Both the position numbers and the translations under genes were made by a program. A model generated the notes under the pieces. The model saw only the letters and a program-made list of their open reading frames with translations, had not been told where the DNA came from and did no database searches. Below are positions 37,683-48,003 of a stretch of DNA of 64,000 nucleotides, in pieces (the stretch's first letter is position 1; each line of letters opens with the position of its first letter). This stretch comes from Manduca sexta (taxonomy: Eukaryota; Arthropoda; Insecta; Lepidoptera; Sphingidae). The stretch is taken from the NCBI RefSeq assembly GCF_014839805.1, contig NC_051126.1, forward strand, positions 6,828,609 to 6,892,608, given 5' to 3'.

Positions 37683-37923
37683 ATGTCTTCGAAAGTGAGT
37701 TCGTTTGCTTGAGTGATTAGACAGTCGGACAGCACAGTGGACTATGCATTGAAATGTGAATTTTGTGTGTTCAGTGTTAAAATCGAACTTTGTTCGTACG
37801 GTTATTGTTTACGTCCAGATGAAGTTTCAAGTGTAATATCAACGGATCCCGATATTTGTTTACTGAAATTCTTTCGCTATGGAGACGGAGGAGCTTACGA
37901 AACTCGTAGATGGAATCTATAAG
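37683..37923 (+). CDS. First coding exon of an unidentified gene (5' UTR plus 15 codons)
   Basis: This is the best gene evidence in the window. A strong acceptor (TTTTTTTTTCTTTGTTTCAG) ends at 37682, with TTAAT upstream as a possible branch site. The exon then carries about 196 bases of 5' UTR and an ATG at 37879 in good context (G at -3, G at +4). It opens METEELTKLVDGIYK and ends at a consensus donor after AAG (AAG then GTAAGA, 37924). The intron is in phase 0. At least four short upstream ORFs (ATGs at 37683, 37745, 37756 and 37819) all stop before the main ATG. I do not recognise the acidic N-terminus, so no product is named. Having an acceptor, it must have an upstream non-coding exon. 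Downstream exons are not identified and probably lie beyond the window or are too short to see. Confidence 0.6.
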
Positions 37924-40900
37924 GTAAGATTTCTATTTGGCGCCATCAAGTGTTGTTTGTAATATGTAACGTTTTGTACAATTCAATTATTTACACATTA
38001 TTTTTTTATATATTTTTCTATTATCTAATATTTTATTAAATAAGTGTATTTAGTTTTTTATATTCACGCGGCATTTTTTTTTCTATAAATTTAAATTTAA
38101 CATACTTCGTTTGTCTGACAAGTTATTCACGTTTAACTGATTCCAATATTTATTTCTAGGAAATTAATATCCGTTCTGATAGAATCGTGACTAAATGTAA
38201 CGTTTTATTCTCTACAATAAGTTATTCTTATAAGGCGAGTAACAAAAAATCATTAATAAAAAAATCCTAACTGTATCTATTTAAATTTTAATATTAGACA
38301 AGGGCCTCTTCCATCGAAATGCAAATCAATGAAACTGGCTAACACAATTAACAATGCAAATATTTCATCAACAAATTCTACCAGAACTTGTACCGACCTT
38401 CACATTTCGCAGCCTATTCATAAAAAGCAAAGGTTAAAGGTGAAAATTCTGTTAAATTCATTGACTAGGATGTAGTACACCTACCTATAAGGTCAGATGG
38501 CCACAGAAATTCAACAGAACACTTCGATTTCACTGACACGTTTTTAATTATACGCAGCTCATTCTTGTGGACTTTCCTTTATACGAAGGTTGTAAACAGG
38601 TTTAGGCAAAACATGATAATGTTACATTATGGTATTTGACGCAGGTATATTTGTGAAAACTGGTCGTAATGTAATGAAACATTTTTTGTTTTTTATTCTT
38701 AAAAACATCTTCCTTTTAGGAGTTTATCCTTGGAGTCTAATCCTTCTATTATATTATGTGCGATTTAACCTGTTATTCTGTACTCAATATAAAATAATTA
38801 GGAAATAAGCTCTTTTTTGAAATCAGCCATGAAATTAGATAAACAATGGGGCAGTAATAATTATTCATATTTCAAATAAAGCAATGTGCAAAAACGGCGT
38901 GTAGTGGTGTAATCGCTTCATCTCTTTCCTTCGCACGCATCGCAATTCCCCATGACGTCATAAAAATATTATTTCCTCTCTTTTTCGTTTTTTGACATCT
39001 GGTCCTTCCATCGGCTGTCAAATGCTTATAATTTGAAGTTTTTTTAATCGGATTTTACCCGTGTTTTCTATGAAGAAAATTGTTTATAAACTTCATAAAA
39101 AGAAATAAGTAAAGTACCCTATTACCTTTTAAACTCATAGGCACTATGATTGGGAGTAATGTTCAGCCGAATTTTATTCTTTAACTGTTAATTAAGAACC
39201 GATTAGTTATTACATCGAATTCATTTCGTAGAGCCGCCATAAAGTTTCGTCGGTAGCGATCACTTAATTAGTTTATGAATAAAGATTAGTTTTCTATTTT
39301 TTATCTACGTGTCGCGCCAATTAATCAACACAGACGGATGTGAATAAAAGAGATCTAGTTAATGACATCGTAAATAACGTTGATTGGACCATATCCATCA
39401 ACATTTATTTAAATATTATGTCGACTAACAATTAATACAGTGAAAGGTGAAAAGGCCCGAAAATATATAGTTAGAAATTAAAATGAGTTATTTACTGTGA
39501 TAAAATGTAAAGTAGACTTTTATGCAATTATATACGCGCCTAAAAGATGTTATATAATTTAGAATGGTAGTCTGATGCTCAGTGGTTAACGGATATGCAA
39601 TGCTTTAGAATAATATAGGTGTCTTTTAGAAAATTTCTTTTAAGTATTTTTAACTTATAAAAATTGCCAAATAAAAATATATAATATTGAGTATATTATA
39701 CTGAATCAATATTCTGCTTAACTTTTAACATCGTATAAAGCACTTAGTCGCTAATATCAAAGGAATTAAGCATAGATTAATGTAACCCAGAATCAAGGCA
39801 TAGGCTATTAGTTGACTTATCTACACAAATGTCGACGAGTATGTCAATATTGACTGTTAAATTGCTGTAGATTTTAATGGAATTTTGTAATTTATATCAC
39901 TTATAGTTATTAAGCGAGTTAGTTAGTATAACTATAACTTAACATACGTTTTGCAAGACATCGCAAGATTGTAATAACTTCACATAAGGTTAACTAGAAT
40001 GGTAAAAATATCCTTTGTTTCTTTTGACTAAGAACGTACGTAAACGAAATAAACAACACTAAACAGCTTATATTTACTTAAGATTTATAAATCAGACTGA
40101 GCATTAAACACAATAAATGTTCAAGTGTAGTTAATACGGTCTTGTTTTGTAATTTCTTACAAACTATCGTAAACTCGGCTCACTCGCGAGCTGCGACGAA
40201 AGTTGAAGTTTATATTAGTTTATGATGTGAACCTTAACATATTTCGTATTCAAAGCGCATTCCTCACTAGACACGTGCCAACATAATTGGTATATAAATT
40301 AAATTTCTAAATGCCAAAGGGTGTAGAGTTAAATGCCATAGTTAAGAACTTTCCATAAAATTGTTTAACAACCTTTTAATGGAACGGCGATGGTTATGGA
40401 TAAAAACTCAATTGTTTAAATTGTTTTTGAAGTAAAATGAATATAATAATTGAACGTTTATTACCGATGTTCAATTTAAATGTTTTTAGTAGATTAGACA
40501 TTTGAGAAAGTCGTTACTGCGGTTTTAGTTTTTATGCTTGAGGCAGTATCGCTTATTTTCCTATATGTTTTTTTTAAAAAGACCCGATTCGTTGCTGGTT
40601 TATAGGACAATAATGATTGATATTAACTGTACTGCAAAATCAAGTGTATTTCGAATATAAAATGCAATAAATCATAATACTGGTATTGCAATTACATGTA
40701 CTTATAAAAGTCATCCGCTAAGGTCAACCACGATTCATTCACAATCACGATTTATTTTGAAAGGAACAACGGCCAATATTCATGATTAGTTATATAATAA
40801 AATGCATTATAATATTTTGTGTGAGAATAATGTGGTTACAAAATGTAAATACATAAGGAAATATATTTAATAATAGTTCCTGCTTGTGTTGTGATGCTTT

Positions 40901-41109
40901 AATATTTTACTGAGGTTAAATTAGTGTTGTTTTTACTATAATTATAAATAATAACATAAAGATTTTTTAACAATACAGTAAGCTTTTATTTATATATCTA
41001 CTATACTACTTTTACTCATATGTCTATCATTAATAGGTATATGTATTTGCAGTAGGTACCAGTATTATGAGTTATTGCATTTTATATGTCTACTTTAGGG
41101 GTGGTACTT
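37924..41109. other. Probable intron start, unassigned
   Basis: If the exon at 37683-37923 is real this is the beginning of its downstream intron. It is AT-rich with no recognised element. A small patch at 38895-38990 holds a CRE-like word (CCATGACGTCATAAAA) that could bind bZIP factors; this is a motif observation only. Confidence 0.4.
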
Positions 41110-41303
41110 AGATATCTGACATTTTAGTACAGCTAGGTCAAAAGTACCCTGAACATGCGGGAATGCATGAAAAGATTGATGAAGATGCAGAAAGCGAGAG
41201 AAGTATGCTAGAATCGTGCAAAGTGGCACTTCCATAGTATCTGTCTACCCCTATGGGACAGAGGTGCGAAAATATATATGAATGTACCATAGGGGTAGGC
41301 AGA
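41110..41303 (+). mobile_element. LINE 3' end, decayed, with inverted tail
   Basis: The frame from 41155 reads MRECMKRLMKMQKAREVC, a stop, then NRAKWHFHSICLPLWDRG. This resembles the C-terminal end of a lepidopteran non-LTR retrotransposon that usually reads (RE.MKRL...AREVCQDRSKWKS...YP.GK). At least one stop is present, so it is dead. The end carries CTGTCTACCCCTATGG (within 41240-41256), which returns inverted as CCATAGGGGTAGGCAGA at 41287-41303, giving a 17-bp foldback with one mismatch: two tails of the same kind placed tail to tail. Confidence 0.6.
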
Positions 41304-41577
41304 GCTTGAACTTGTGAACTTACTAGTCAAGCTTATTTCCGCTTATATACAACGGCCTGTCAGAAGAGCTTATCGTGATATCGAGTAACCGAGTGTAAGT
41401 CCAATGTTAGGCGTGAGACATTTTCGCACGTTGATAAATAGAACGAGATAAAAAGATTTATTGCCGTAATGGAATTGCAACCAGCGGCTGACTTGATTTA
41501 AAAATCTTATAGTAACTAGAGATATATTTTATTTGTTTCTTGTTCAAAGACCTATAGTAAAATAATTTACGTTTGGT

Positions 41578-41873
41578 TGATCTCTCATATGTGAGATTCC
41601 GCTTGGGTAGATACGACCGCAATGTCTTTTTCTGCCGCCAAGCAACAGTGTGTAGTCATTGTTTTGTTACGGTTTGAAGGACACTGTAGCCTGTGTAACT
41701 ACTGGACATAATAAGTCTTAACATCTCATGTCTCAGGATGGCCTGCGCAGTGGAATGCCAAACAATACTTTGTAATTCAAAGTGTTGGATGGTTTTTTTA
41801 CTGTTTATGGGCGGTCGTATCGCTTACCATCAGGTGAAGGGCAAGATCGTCTTGTCATTCAAAGCAAAAAAAA
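41578..41873 (+). mobile_element. Poly(A)-tailed retrotransposon tail D, longer copy
   Basis: GTGAGATTCCGCTTGGGTAG, TTCTGCCGCCAAGCAACAGT, GTGTAACTACTGGACATAAT, ATCTCATGTCTCAGGATGGC, CAATACTTTGTAATTCAAAG and GGGCGGTCGTATCGCTTACC lead to CATCAGGTGAAGGGCAAG and an A-run (GCAAAAAAAAATG). It is a longer copy of the element at 20868-21058. Structure and poly(A) end fit the 3' non-coding part of a LINE; a SINE cannot be excluded. Confidence 0.65.
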
Positions 41874-41892
41874 ATGTTAGCATCAATAGCAA

Positions 41893-41932
41893 TAATTAAT
41901 AACATCACATGCTTATGTAATGTTATTAATTA
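41893..41932. repeat. Perfect 13-bp AT hairpin
   Basis: TAATTAATAACAT (41893-41905) and ATGTTATTAATTA (41920-41932) are exact reverse complements around a 14-base loop that itself can pair ACAT with ATGT. It lies 20 bases beyond the poly(A) tail of element D. It may be structural only. Confidence 0.6.
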
Positions 41933-44510
41933 CATCATTAAATTAATAACAAATTAGCTCATTATGAGTGCTAATTTAAACTTTTAACAGGGTTTGAGTA
42001 TCTACCTTAGATTAACCTCAAATGCCTTAACAATGAAAAGTCCGCATGTCATTTATTCATTACTAACCAAACTTTAAAATAGTAAAAAAATAAAAAAAAT
42101 ACACTAATTCTTTCGTTAGCTAAGGAATTATTTATTTTAAAATGAAAACTTTCGAAATGTCAGCGATCTCCTTAAGAAGGCGGTTGGGCAGAAAATGGTG
42201 AAACAACACGATTTAATTTAAAACAGTGATAACATTGAACGTGACTGTTATAAATTTACACTTTTTACTTCGCTCGCAATTTCGTTTGCAATGAAAACGA
42301 AGAGGGAGAATTAGGACTTTCACCTATTTTGCGGCGTGCGGATTGGGTGAGTAGGGGACCGTAGTGGTGAAATAAGTACCGCGAAATTGGAATTGAAGTA
42401 ATTTATTTTTGAACCTGTAAAATGTTATAAATTAATTAGATTCCGTAAATAATATCTCCACCAGTTTGGGAAGCAGCTCTCACCAGAGAAGAGCGGGCGA
42501 GGAACTTTAGTATTGCTCTTTTCAAATCATTCAATCCATCAGTTTAAAGTTATTACTACAGTGCATTATACAGAGAAAAAAAAACTTTTTAAATTATTAT
42601 TATTGTTTAAATCAGTTCATTCGTATACTCGCAAAATACTTAATACTTAGATATAGTAAGCGAAAAAGGTACGATAGTTAACACAAGCAGCACTCTTTCA
42701 TGACTATAACGCATGTGCTAGCCATTGGGCTCCTCAACCATATCATTTATTCAGTTATCGTCTTATATTTTTTTTTCGTAATCTTACTAATATTATTGAA
42801 TAATACTTATTCGTCGTCTTACCATCGTTTTCAATAAACGATTCCAATTGTTTTTTTCTATCCATCGCAAAAAGGGACCAATCAGAACAAACGATTTTTT
42901 TAATATGTTTAAAAATGACGTATTTCGACTGGTTTATTCTAGGGAACAGATCAGAGATTCAGATTGGGACTACTTATTGAAAACGGCCCTTAATCGGACA
43001 CTCTTGACAGAGTGGTTAAGGTTGTCGCGATGGTGATATACGGAAAGTTATCGACGACGTCAATCTCAGCGATATTCGCAGCTTTGTTAATATTTCTTTA
43101 TTTTTGTCAGTTAGTCGGTCTATAACATATATTCCTAGTCCAATATTTTGTTAGTCAGATTACGAATGATTCTGATACATCTTTTCCCGCCAAAAATAGT
43201 CACACAATGAAAGTCATAAAACAAAACAAATTGGTATTCGTCTGCAAATATAACTTTCTTTCGGAACACGTACATTTGCGTAACAGTATACGTAATTGTG
43301 TGATGCAAAGTTTTTCAGATTATAATCGTTTATAGCCTTAATATGCTTGTAAAGAGATACATCATTTATTTAATTAACTAAAGAGGTTATGTTTCATCAT
43401 ACAGGTTAAATCATAATTCGGATAAATTAATTTTAGGAAGGTAAAATTATGTTTATTTAATTAAAACAATTTTCTTAATTGTATGAAACAATTGAATAAG
43501 AAAGAATTTCGCTGTAATTTGAATTAAAATTTGAATATAATTTATATACTTCTTTAGATATCGCTGGATCAGTATTGCAAAGTCCTATGTTAATTTTTAT
43601 TTATGCTGCAAAATGGAAATTAAAATTTTTCATGTTGGTAATAATTAGAAAGGACATAATTCATGGTTCATCCTTTAATTATCTTTCGGGATTATTGGAA
43701 ATTTTAATTAAAAAAACTAAGAATCATGTCCTACATATAAATCAATTTGCACATATAATATAACAATAAACAAATATACCTAATCTTGTAGTAGTTGAGC
43801 CAGCGATGTATTTTAGTTTATTTATATTAATGAAACCAATAGATCTATAACTATAGTATACACTTATCAGTATCAAATATTTTTATATATTCATATCGCT
43901 ACTGCAATAAATTATTATAACTAAATGCAAATATCACCGTGATAGCTTACGTCAGTTTTTTCCTACGAAAAAGCGCTTCTAGTTTGCTAAGTTTTATATC
44001 TCACTTAAAGCTTTTTTCAGCACCTATGTTAAATGCTTGCTATAAAGTTTCGAACGAAATAACACCTATTATTTCATCTGTAATATATTCACTGTGAGAA
44101 TTAATGTCATAGATATAATAACTTCTTTAATATTATTTTGACAGTTCAATCAAAATTTAATTACTTTCGTACGTTCAACGTCTAAATTACACTTGTAGGT
44201 ATTAATGTCAGTTAAATAAACATAATAAAGACCGGTAATAGCTCTATTCAGCGCGAAATTATACTTTAAATGGTTTGTTACTTTGTTACGGAAGTAAAAA
44301 ATATATAGTTCAATTTACCTGCACAATATACTAAGTATTTTGTAGTATACTACAGTGATTGTCTCTGTAGAGTAAATCAAATGGTTTCAATGATTTCTTG
44401 ATCTCTAATACAGTTTTTTAGCTAGAATAAATAGGCTGGTTTTAGTACATTCGTCTTTAATTCTTTACGTAGTAGTTATTTTATTCATTTCGCTATTTTA
44501 TATATTTTCA
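41933..44510. other. Unassigned AT-rich sequence
   Basis: No gene or recognised repeat. Open frames here are short and AT-driven. Confidence 0.45.
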
Positions 44511-44735
44511 CTAGCTTTTGCTCGGGGCTTTGCCTACGTGAATGAGTATTTTCAGGATAAAAACCCGCTATATATTTTTCCGGTATAAATAGTAACCTAT
44601 ATCCTTCTCAGGGTCGCAAACTATGTCTATAAAAAAATCATCGAAATCATTTTGGTAATTTTTGAGTTCATCTCGTTCAGACAAACTGACGCGGCGAGGG
44701 ACTTTGTTTTATAATATGTAAGGATAACCACTAGG
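44511..44735 (-). mobile_element. Helitron 3'-end fragment
   Basis: On the plus strand this begins CTAGCTTTTGCTCGGGGCTT (the reverse complement of a Helitron terminus ending AAAAGCTAG) and continues with GGATAAAAACCCGC, TAGTAACCTATATCCTTC, GCAAACTATGTCTAT and ACGCGGCGAGGGACTTTGTT. The order matches 62429-62640 but with enough differences to mark another subfamily. It is preceded by A, as expected. A SINE inserted immediately at its other edge (44736). Confidence 0.7.
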
Positions 44736-45106
44736 TATACATTAATTAAAAAAAAAAAAAAAAAAAAAAAGCGGCGATAGCCTAGTTGGGTGTGGAACGG
44801 TCTGCCAAGACGAATGTCCGCAGGTTCAAATCCCAAGGGCACACACCTCTGACTTTTCTAAAAAAATCATGTGTGTATTCTTTGTGAATTTATCGTCCGC
44901 TTTAACGGTGAAGGAAAACATCGTGAGGAAACCTGCACATCCGAGAAGTTCTCTATAGGAATTTCGAAGGTGTGTGAAGTCTACCAATCCGCACTGGGCC
45001 AGCGTGGTGGGCTAAGGCCTAATCCCTCTCAGTAGTAGAGGAGGCCCGTGCTCAGCAGTGGGCAAGTATATAATACAGGGCTGGTATTATTATTATACAT
45101 TAATTA
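44736..45106 (+). mobile_element. SINE family 2, full length with target-site duplication
   Basis: A 13-bp duplication, TATACATTAATTA (44736-44748 and 45094-45106), brackets the insertion. The body begins at 44771 with GCGGCGATAGCCTAGTTGGG (box A 44778-44790) and has box B GGTTCAAATCC at 44823-44833. It continues with ACACACCTCTGACTTTTCTA, ATCGTGAGGAAACCTGCACA, CCAGCGTGGTGGGCTAAGGC, AGTAGTAGAGGAGGCCC, TGCTCAGCAGTGGGCAAGTA and a TATTATTATTA tail. Unusually, 22 A residues (44749-44770) lie between the left duplication and the 5' end of the body. Both promoter boxes are intact, so this is the copy most likely to be transcribable. Confidence 0.9.
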
Positions 45107-45411
45107 CAACTAGACCAGTTTAGGTTTTTTGCTAGTTATTCAATGTTTCTACTTGATGATAGCGTCCGAGCATAATAAAAAAAATTATCAGCTTTAAAAT
45201 AAGGCTTGTATATTCCATACAAAATTTCTTTGGCTGTTTACGTTTTATTCACATAATAACTATATCAGATTGCATCGTAGAAGGAAAAAAGACAAGGAAA
45301 TCCGCGTAACATAGGTCAAACAGGTTTTAATGTGTCATATATTATATTTCTAGCGAGAGAATTATGAACATATATCGACATAGCATCTATACAGATATAC
45401 TTATTTACTTA
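45107..45411. other. Unassigned sequence between SINE and Helitron
   Basis: No gene was recognised. The last part, CATCTATACAGATATAC at about 45386-45402, resembles the TCTATAC start of the neighbouring Helitrons and might be a displaced 5' end of the Helitron at 46616-46803. Confidence 0.35.
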
Positions 45412-46611
45412 TCTATACTATTATATAAAGCTGAAGAGTTTGTTTGTTTGTTTGTTTGTTTGTTTGAACGCGCTAATCTCAGGAACTACCGGTCCAAACT
45501 GAAAAATTATTTTTGCGTTGGATAGCCCTTTGTTCGTGGAGTGCTATAGGCTATATATCATCACGCTATACCCAATAGGAGCGGGGCAGTAATGGCTAAT
45601 CTCAGGAACTACCGGTCCAAACTGAAAAATTCTTTTTGCGTTGGATAGCCCTTTATTCGTGGAGTGCTATAGGCTATATATCACCACGCTATACCCAATA
45701 GGAGCGGAGCAGTAATGGCTAATCTCAGGAACTACCGGTTTCAACTGAAAAATTCGTTTTGTGTTGGATAGCCCTTTATTTGTGAACCGCTATAAGCTAT
45801 ATATCATCACGCTATGACCAATAGGAGCGGAGCAGTAATGGCTAATCTCAGGAACTACCGGTCCAAACTGAAAAATTCTTTTTGCGTTGGATAGCCCTTT
45901 GTTCGTGGAGAACTATAGGCTATATATTATCACGCTATATTCAATAGGAGCGGAGCAGTAATGGCTAATCTCAGGAACTTCCGATTCGAACTGAAAAAAT
46001 ATTTTTGTGTTGAATAGTCCTTTGTTTGTGGAGTGCTCATAGTTATATATCATAACGCTATGACCAATAGGAGCGGAGCAGTAATGGCTAATCTCAGGAA
46101 CTACCGGTTTCAACTGAAAAATTCGTTTTGTGTTGGATAGCCCTTTATTTGTGGACCGCTATAAGCTATATATCATCACGCTATGACCAATAGGAGCGGA
46201 GCAGTAATGGCTAATCTCAGGAACTACCGGTTTGAACTGAAAAAATCTTTTTGTGTTGGATAGCCCTTTGTTCCTGGAGTGCTATAGGCTATATATTATC
46301 ATGCTATGACCAATAGGAGCGGAGTAGTAATGAAACATGTTGCAAAAACGGTTAAAGTTATGCAACAATGATGTATGACGGGATTATTTCACTTAAAAAG
46401 TTCTAAATAATATAACAAAGTCCCCCGCTGCATCTGTCTGCCTTAACGTGTTAAACTCAAAAACTACCTAACGTATTAAGATGAAATTTGGTATGGAGAC
46501 AGTTTGAGACCCTGGGAAGAACATAGGCTCCCGGGAAACTACTATTTTTATAGCGGAAAACTTTAGCCTGAATAACTTTATAACGCGGGCGGAGCCGCGA
46601 GCAAAAGCTAG
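45412..46611 (+). mobile_element. Non-autonomous Helitron H1 with seven 123-bp repeats
   Basis: This is a rolling-circle (Helitron-type) element of 1200 bp with no Rep/helicase gene. It begins TCTATACTATTATATAAAGC at 45412 after an A, and ends GCAAAAGCTAG at 46611 before a T, the canonical A|T insertion. A hairpin CGCGG/CCGCG (46584-46599) sits 8 nt before the terminal CTAG. After a (TTTG)n run (45440-45466) come seven units of exactly 123 bp starting at 45472, 45595, 45718, 45841, 45964, 46087 and 46210. The unique 3' part (46333-46611) carries TTGCAAAAACGG, GATGTATGACGGGATTATTT and the typical GATGAAATTTGGTATGGAGA. Open frames across the units are by-products of a period divisible by three. 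Confidence 0.9.
45472..46332 (+). repeat. Tandem array, 7 x 123 bp, inside H1
   Basis: Each unit runs from GCTAATCTCAGGAACT through TTGGATAGCCCTTT and GGCTATATAT to AATAGGAGCGGAGCAGTAAT. Unit types can be told apart. Units 1, 2 and 4 carry GTCCAAACTG and TTGCGTTGG. Units 3 and 6 carry TTTCAACTG, CGTTTTGTG and ACCGCTATAAGC, and differ from each other by about one base. Unit 5 is more diverged (AACTTCCGATTCG). Unit 7 carries TTTGAACTG and TTCCTGGAG. Confidence 0.9.
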
Positions 46612-46615
46612 TTAT

Positions 46616-46803
46616 GTTATAAAAAGGAAAGTTTATAACTGTTTGTAGAGATTAATCTCTGGAACTACTGAACCAATTTAGAAAATTCTATCAGTAATAG
46701 GAAAGTACATTACTCCTGAGTGTTATAGACTACTTTTTATTAACAGAAAATATTTATCCCGGAAGAACGTTACCACGCGCGCGGAGGTGCAGGCAATAGC
46801 TAG
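46616..46803 (+). mobile_element. Second Helitron subfamily, head-to-tail behind H1
   Basis: TTATAAAAAGGAAAGTTTAT, AGAGATTAATCTCTGGAACT, TCTATCAGTAATAGGAAAG, GAGTGTTATAGACTAC, TATTTATCCCGGAAGAACGT, ACCACGCGCGCGGAGGTGCA and AATAGCTAG (CTAG at 46800-46803, then T) form a compact non-autonomous Helitron. It shares its end architecture with H1 but not its sequence. Its 5' end is abnormal: it starts only about five bases after the CTAG of H1, without an intact TC. Confidence 0.7.
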
Positions 46804-47223
46804 TATTATATAAATATCTGTAGGTAATGCTTGTTATAACTAATAAGTTGATAACCATTTCAATTTACTGAGATTATATTTTATTTCTACGAGAGGTCAC
46901 CTGAATGTATACGTGTTGTCTATTTTGTGCCAGTAATAGCATCTATATTTAGATTTTGCTATGTTTAATTACTAGACCGTATTTGGAATTTGCATAATTT
47001 GCCTATTTTATGCCTAACATCAACGGATCGGCATATTTTCGCTATATTAGGCAATATTATATTACTACAAAGATCATTTTTCTGAAAATTAAATGCGTGA
47101 TATTTGTATACTTATTTGAGAACCTTCCTTTTAAGTTACCACTCTGTTGAACAAAAACAAATATGTTCCTACAAATTTGGTGAAAATCGGCGAAGTATTT
47201 TTTTCCCCGCAAATTGTATACCG
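46804..47223. other. Unassigned sequence
   Basis: No gene or recognised repeat was seen. Confidence 0.45.
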
Positions 47224-47560
47224 ATTTATTTATTTATGCAAGTAAAAAACCAGAAAAGTGCGAGTTGGACTCGCGCACCGGCGATTCCGTATAAACTTGT
47301 AGGAGGTGAATAGATACCTTACAAGTTTGTACCTAGATAGGTATACATTTAAGTTCAAACTTGAAGGCTATAAGTAACTTCAAACGTGTTAAACTTAAAT
47401 TTGCCGTTCAATTTCTAATCACGTTTATCCAACCAACCGCAAATAATAAGACTATAATAGTAAATTCATTTTTTATTGTTATTTGAGTAAGTACATAGGG
47501 TTATCAGATTTTTTCCTTTAAATGTGCTGTAAGACATTCATATCTATATAGCTTCTTGCC
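47224..47560 (+). repeat. Dispersed repeat E, left part
   Basis: AGTGCGAGTTGGACTCGCGC and ACCGGCGATTCCGTATAAAC open a dispersed repeat common in Lepidoptera, normally ending in a (ACGGACAG)... GTACGGAACCCTAAAAA motif. That end is found at 47950-48003. The middle is diverged and a copy of snapback repeat A interrupts it. Confidence 0.5.
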
Positions 47561-47730
47561 ATTATTATACTAATAAAACTATTTACAAATATTATCGTAT
47601 AATTAATATAATTATTTTCTCCCAACGTTTCGAATATTGCAGGCTCATGACCACGGAGCGGACGCGATAAAATCGTAAATAGTTTTATTCTAATGTCTAA
47701 CATTCGCGTAAACATAAGAAATCATTATCA
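47561..47730 (+). repeat. Snapback repeat A, deleted copy inside repeat E
   Basis: AATAAAACTATTTACAAATA, TTATTTTCTCCCAACGTTTC, GAATATTGCAGGCTCATGAC, GCGATAAAATCGTAAATAG, TTTTATTCTAATGTCTAACA and TTCGCGTAAACATAAGAAAT match the arms and right end of the copy at 55475-55798, with most of the centre missing. Because parts of repeat E lie on both sides, this insertion is probably the younger one. Confidence 0.65.
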
Positions 47731-48003
47731 CTGTTCTATATCAAGGGGAAATAACATAAAGGTGTTGACTACCTTGTGAAGTCGCAAAAAATGCGATATA
47801 AATGGTTATAAAATCTGTCGTACGCGTTGACTTACAAGCTTGATTTTTTCACAGCTATAAAAGACCGTAGTCTCGAGTATTTGATATAAATTTCAATTTG
47901 ATAGCTTTACTACGCGTTTCTAAGAAAAAAGGCGTCGCCACGCAAACAGACGGACAGAAACTGATCCTATAAAGGTTTCTTTTAAGTACGGTACCCTAAA
48001 AAC
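47731..48003 (+). repeat. Dispersed repeat E, right part
   Basis: TTTGATATAAATTTCAATTT, ACGCAAACAGACGGACAGAA, ACTGATCCTATAAAGG and TTAAGTACGGTACCCTAAAA are the conserved 3' end of repeat E. The class is uncertain. Confidence 0.5.

Noticed and set aside
45440..45466. (TTTG)n microsatellite as a separate locus
   Set aside because: The same run is present in H2 and in the 4.5 kb relic, so it is part of the Helitron 5' region.
45913..46113. A repeated-peptide open frame (VPEISHYCSAPI twice)
   Set aside because: The repeat comes from the 123-bp DNA unit of H1 and not from a repeat protein; there is no support for translation.
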